Below the pieces are notes generated by a model. That model was not told the DNA's origin and ran no database searches. It saw only the letters and a program-made list of their open reading frames with translations. Shown piece by piece: positions 4,525-6,072 of a stretch of 6,072 nucleotides of DNA (within the stretch, counting starts at the first letter, position 1; every line of letters starts with the position of its first letter). This DNA comes from Thiomicrorhabdus sp. GTDB taxonomy: Bacteria; Pseudomonadota; Gammaproteobacteria; Thiomicrospirales; Thiomicrospiraceae. Location of the stretch: assembly GCA_021648185.1 (NCBI GenBank), contig JAKITH010000073.1, forward strand, positions 1 through 6,072. The letters are read 5' to 3'. A program made the position numbers and the translations under genes.

Positions 4525-5700
4525 TCAACTTCCTGGAGTTGATAAAGCGGGATGCTTCTCAGACTTATCAGTGGTTTGTTCAGGCATCGGAAGATCGAGC
4601 TTGTTTTGCATTTCCCAAATGAATGCGCACATCTCTCGAGCAATGGCGACGATGATTTTATTCTCACGTTTGCCTCTCACCTTGAGCTTCACATAGCGAG
4701 TATTTAATCGATTTTGCATTCGCCATGAAAGTGCTTTCACTTTTTTGTTCTGCTTCTCTTGCCGGGTAGTCAAAGCGGCACTTATCTTCGGAGCTTTACG
4801 ATAATGTTGGCTGCATTCAACGAGCATCCAACGAGCATGACTGTTGCCACATTTTGTGATTCCACCTTGGCGACGTTTTGTGCCTGTAGTTTCTTCGGAG
4901 GGCACAAGTCCGAGAAATTTCATGAGTTGACATGGGTGGTCAAAACGACGGAGATCCCCCAATTCACTGATAATGGTCATAGCGGCAACCTCTTGAAAGC
5001 CTTTACATGCCATCAGGGCGCGAACAATAGGCTCCCATTCCCAATCAAGTAAGAGCTCTTTCATTTTCTCTTTGAGTCTTTGCACTCGGTCAATACAGGA
5101 ATCGATGGCTTGCATGTATTCTTCGAGCACAATTTTTTGCGCTAAATTAGGCAAACTTAGATCACGAAGGTAACGCATATGCGAGGGAGTCCACCGACTT
5201 TTACCTGAATAACGATAACCGTTACGCAAGAGAAATGCATTGAGCCGCTGTTTTGCCCGGCTAAGATCGTCGCTGGCATCGGTTCGAGCGCGACAGACAT
5301 CTCGCACTGCTTCATCAAGTGCAGGAGGGACGCGCACCTCGGTGATGTCTCCATTGCGGTAAAGTTTGGCAATATTTTGAGCATCTTTTTTGTCCGTCTT
5401 TACCCTTTCGTTAGGCTTGCGAAGAGTCATGGAGGGGGACATCACCGCGCATTCCAAACCAAGGTGGCGAAGACGTCTTGCGAGAACAAAACCTGTAGGT
5501 CCAGCTTCATAACAAACTTTGAGCTCTTTGAATTTCACTTTAAGTTTTTTGGCAAGTTTGCGTAGAGCTGTTTCTGCTGCGGGATTACTACCGCCACATC
5601 CTCCGTGATAGGTAGCATCACTGCGGCTGCCGGAAAAAGTATAGGCTATAGCAATTGTTTCCTTGTGTACGTCCAGTCCGATGTAGTATGTTTTTTTCAT
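4525..5700 (-). CDS. IS110-family transposase (DEDD recombinase)
   Basis: This 391-residue recombinase moves the IS through an RNA-guided reaction known for the IS110/IS1111 family. The N-terminal DEDD (RuvC-like) domain is intact: YIGLDVHKE gives Asp10, VCYEAGPTGF gives Glu65, and KTDKKDAQNIAK gives Asp103 and Asp106. A helical linker follows at about residues 130-225. The C-terminal Transposase_20 domain runs from ALMACKGFQEVAAMTIISEL (228-247) through FLGLVPSEE (262-270), GGITKCGNSHARWMLVECSQ (279-298) and a closing RENKIIVAIAREMCAFIWEM. The length is normal to slightly long; the last 20 residues (DLPMPEQTTDKSEKHPALST) look unconserved. One oddity: the family pattern PSEhsSG reads PSEETTG here, with Thr272 where the conserved serine nucleophile is expected. 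The ATG at 5698-5700 gives the standard MKKTYYIGLD start. Confidence 0.95.
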   Translation of the reverse strand: MKKTYYIGLDVHKETIAIAYTFSGSRSDATYHGGCGGSNPAAETALRKLAKKLKVKFKELKVCYEAGPTGFVLARRLRHLGLECAVMSPSMTLRKPNERVKTDKKDAQNIAKLYRNGDITEVRVPPALDEAVRDVCRARTDASDDLSRAKQRLNAFLLRNGYRYSGKSRWTPSHMRYLRDLSLPNLAQKIVLEEYMQAIDSCIDRVQRLKEKMKELLLDWEWEPIVRALMACKGFQEVAAMTIISELGDLRRFDHPCQLMKFLGLVPSEETTGTKRRQGGITKCGNSHARWMLVECSQHYRKAPKISAALTTRQEKQNKKVKALSWRMQNRLNTRYVKLKVRGKRENKIIVAIAREMCAFIWEMQNKLDLPMPEQTTDKSEKHPALSTPGS

Positions 5701-5880
5701 GGTGTTATCGTTAGTTTATTGTTTATGTCTTGCAGCTCCCGACCGACGGTTGGGTGACTGCGTTAAACATGTGGCTCTGTTCCGGGCAACCGGAATAGCC
5801 CACGAGAAATTGAACAACGATTACACCTGTTCTTTCAATACAAATGTGCGGCTGATCAATCTTCATCAGCCATAAGATCT
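5701..5880 (-). ncRNA. Candidate IS-encoded bridge RNA, left end
   Basis: The 174 bases between the terminal repeat and the transposase ATG hold four successive hairpins: GGCTGAT/ATCAGCC (5850-5871, 8-base loop), ATTGAA/TTCAAT (5809-5839, 19-base loop), TTCCGG/CCGGAA extended by GGCT/AGCC (5773-5800), and CCCGACC/GGTTGGG (5738-5754). In IS110 elements a bridge RNA of roughly this size is transcribed from this end, with large internal loops binding target and donor. Structure is visible; transcription and guide function are inferred. Confidence 0.4.
5863..5874 (-). repeat. IS inverted repeat, transposase-proximal (left) end
   Basis: TCATCAGCCATA is the exact inverse of 4184-4195. Part of it also forms the first hairpin (5850-5871) of the left-end structured region. 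Confidence 0.7.
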
Positions 5881-5885
5881 CCCCC

Positions 5886-5892
5886 AGAAAGG
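5886..5892 (+). promoter_or_regulatory. Ribosome binding site of the PIN gene
   Basis: AGAAAGG lies 12 bases before ATG 5905. It supports this start and places the boundary between IS and cassette upstream of 5886. Confidence 0.55.
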
Positions 5893-5904
5893 TAAGCAAT
5901 ACAA

Positions 5905-6072
5905 ATGGCGACAGCATACATAGAAACAACGATTCCTAGTTATTACGTAGCGAGACCGTCAAATAGCCTTTTGCACGCTGCCAAGCAATCTTGCACGCAA
6001 AATTGGTGGGATAGCGGTTGTCCGGGCTTTGAGCTATTAACATCGCTTGAACGATGAAGTCGATTGATACAC
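5905..6072 (+). pseudogene. Cassette 8: PIN-domain (VapC-like) protein, interrupted frame
   Basis: ATG 5905 opens MATAYIETTIPSYYVARPS, the start of a PIN-domain family in which YIETTIPSYY replaces the usual first aspartate motif; NWWDSGCPGFELLTS then matches the same family at the expected distance. PIN proteins of this kind are metal-dependent ribonucleases, often toxins of type II toxin-antitoxin pairs. The frame stops at TGA 6055-6057 after 50 codons, whereas family members are about 130-160 residues. The bases that follow read NDEVD in another frame, close to the D-E-A pattern usual there, so a frameshift is likely, but only 15 bases remain before the window ends. No antitoxin gene is recognisable upstream; that place is taken by the IS. 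The cassette lies directly downstream of attC7 once the IS is removed. Confidence 0.6.

Larger units (their letters stand above)
4182..5876 (-). mobile_element. IS110/IS1111-family insertion sequence at the attC7 core
   Basis: The element is delimited by a perfect 12-bp inverted repeat, TATGGCTGATGA at 4184-4195 and its complement at 5863-5874. It encloses a 391-aa IS110-family transposase on the minus strand. Exact end bases are uncertain by a few positions, because IS1111-type elements carry short extensions outside subterminal repeats and make no target duplication. Joining the flanks gives GTTGA followed by AGATCTCCCCCAGAAAGG and a PIN gene start, which is a normal cassette layout. The non-coding ends are long: about 340 bases downstream and 174 upstream of the transposase. 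Family is confident; subgroup (IS110 or IS1111) is less so. Confidence 0.8.

Noticed and set aside
4435..5939. CTAG at 4435-4438 and 5936-5939 as IS boundaries with a short direct repeat
   Set aside because: 5936 lies inside the PIN coding start, which belongs to the flanking cassette, and a 4-base match is easily chance. The 12-bp inverted repeat gives a better boundary and a sensible empty site.
6035..6041. TATTAAC as R'' box of an attC8
   Set aside because: It lies within the conserved PIN coding region (FELLTS) only 130 bases into the gene, and no matching arm is visible before the window ends.
5936..6072. Minus-strand open frame at the right edge (ending SLRNN)
   Set aside because: The plus strand over the same bases carries the recognisable PIN start, so the minus frame is a shadow.

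Overview
The window reads as part of an integron gene-cassette array joined on the left to an unrelated housekeeping gene and interrupted on the right by an IS110/IS1111-type insertion sequence. Positions 1 to about 748 hold, on the minus strand, an internal piece of sucC (succinyl-CoA synthetase beta subunit) whose protein looks like Bacteroidota. From about 749 onward everything looks different. The first cassette protein resembles STN-like domains common in Verrucomicrobia and Planctomycetes, and the cassettes share an attC family, so the array suggests a PVC-type bacterium. The abrupt join inside both genes makes a chimeric assembly or a real rearrangement likely. Taxonomy is inferred from remembered protein style; no search was run.

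Array (about 749-4185, all cassettes on the plus strand): seven attC sites at 1096-1222, 1713-1840, 2083-2208, 2692-2819, 3296-3422, 3820-3946 and 4063-4185 delimit one truncated and six complete cassettes. Contents in order: a truncated STN-like exported protein; an exported protein of unknown function; a small two-helix membrane protein; an acidic soluble protein of unknown function; a SUKH (SMI1/KNR4)-like protein; a four-helix membrane protein; and a 239-bp cassette with no convincing gene. For each complete cassette the R'' box of its own attC is the reverse complement of the core at its own left boundary (five exact, one 6 of 7), as expected if each cassette circularises. In four cassettes the ORF runs into attC and acquires the same C-terminal tail (AEQNAAEQPATRL type). 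No integrase, attI or cassette promoter lies in the window.

Right part (about 4180-6072): immediately after the core of attC7 lies an IS of about 1.7 kb with its transposase (DEDD plus Transposase_20 domains, 391 aa) on the minus strand. A perfect 12-bp inverted repeat (4184-4195 and 5863-5874) marks its two ends. Removing the IS places the attC7 core about 30 bases ahead of a PIN-domain (VapC-like) gene at 5905 that has a good ribosome binding site. The IS therefore appears to have inserted at the cassette boundary, as described for the IS1111-attC group. Both non-coding ends of the IS are long and rich in hairpins and may encode the bridge/seek RNA that guides such recombinases. The PIN frame meets a stop after 50 codons, just before the window ends.

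How the genes relate: the cassettes are independent mobile units that would depend on an integrase and promoter outside the window. The mix of exported or membrane proteins of unknown role, a SUKH-like and a PIN-like protein is typical accessory content of sedentary chromosomal integrons.
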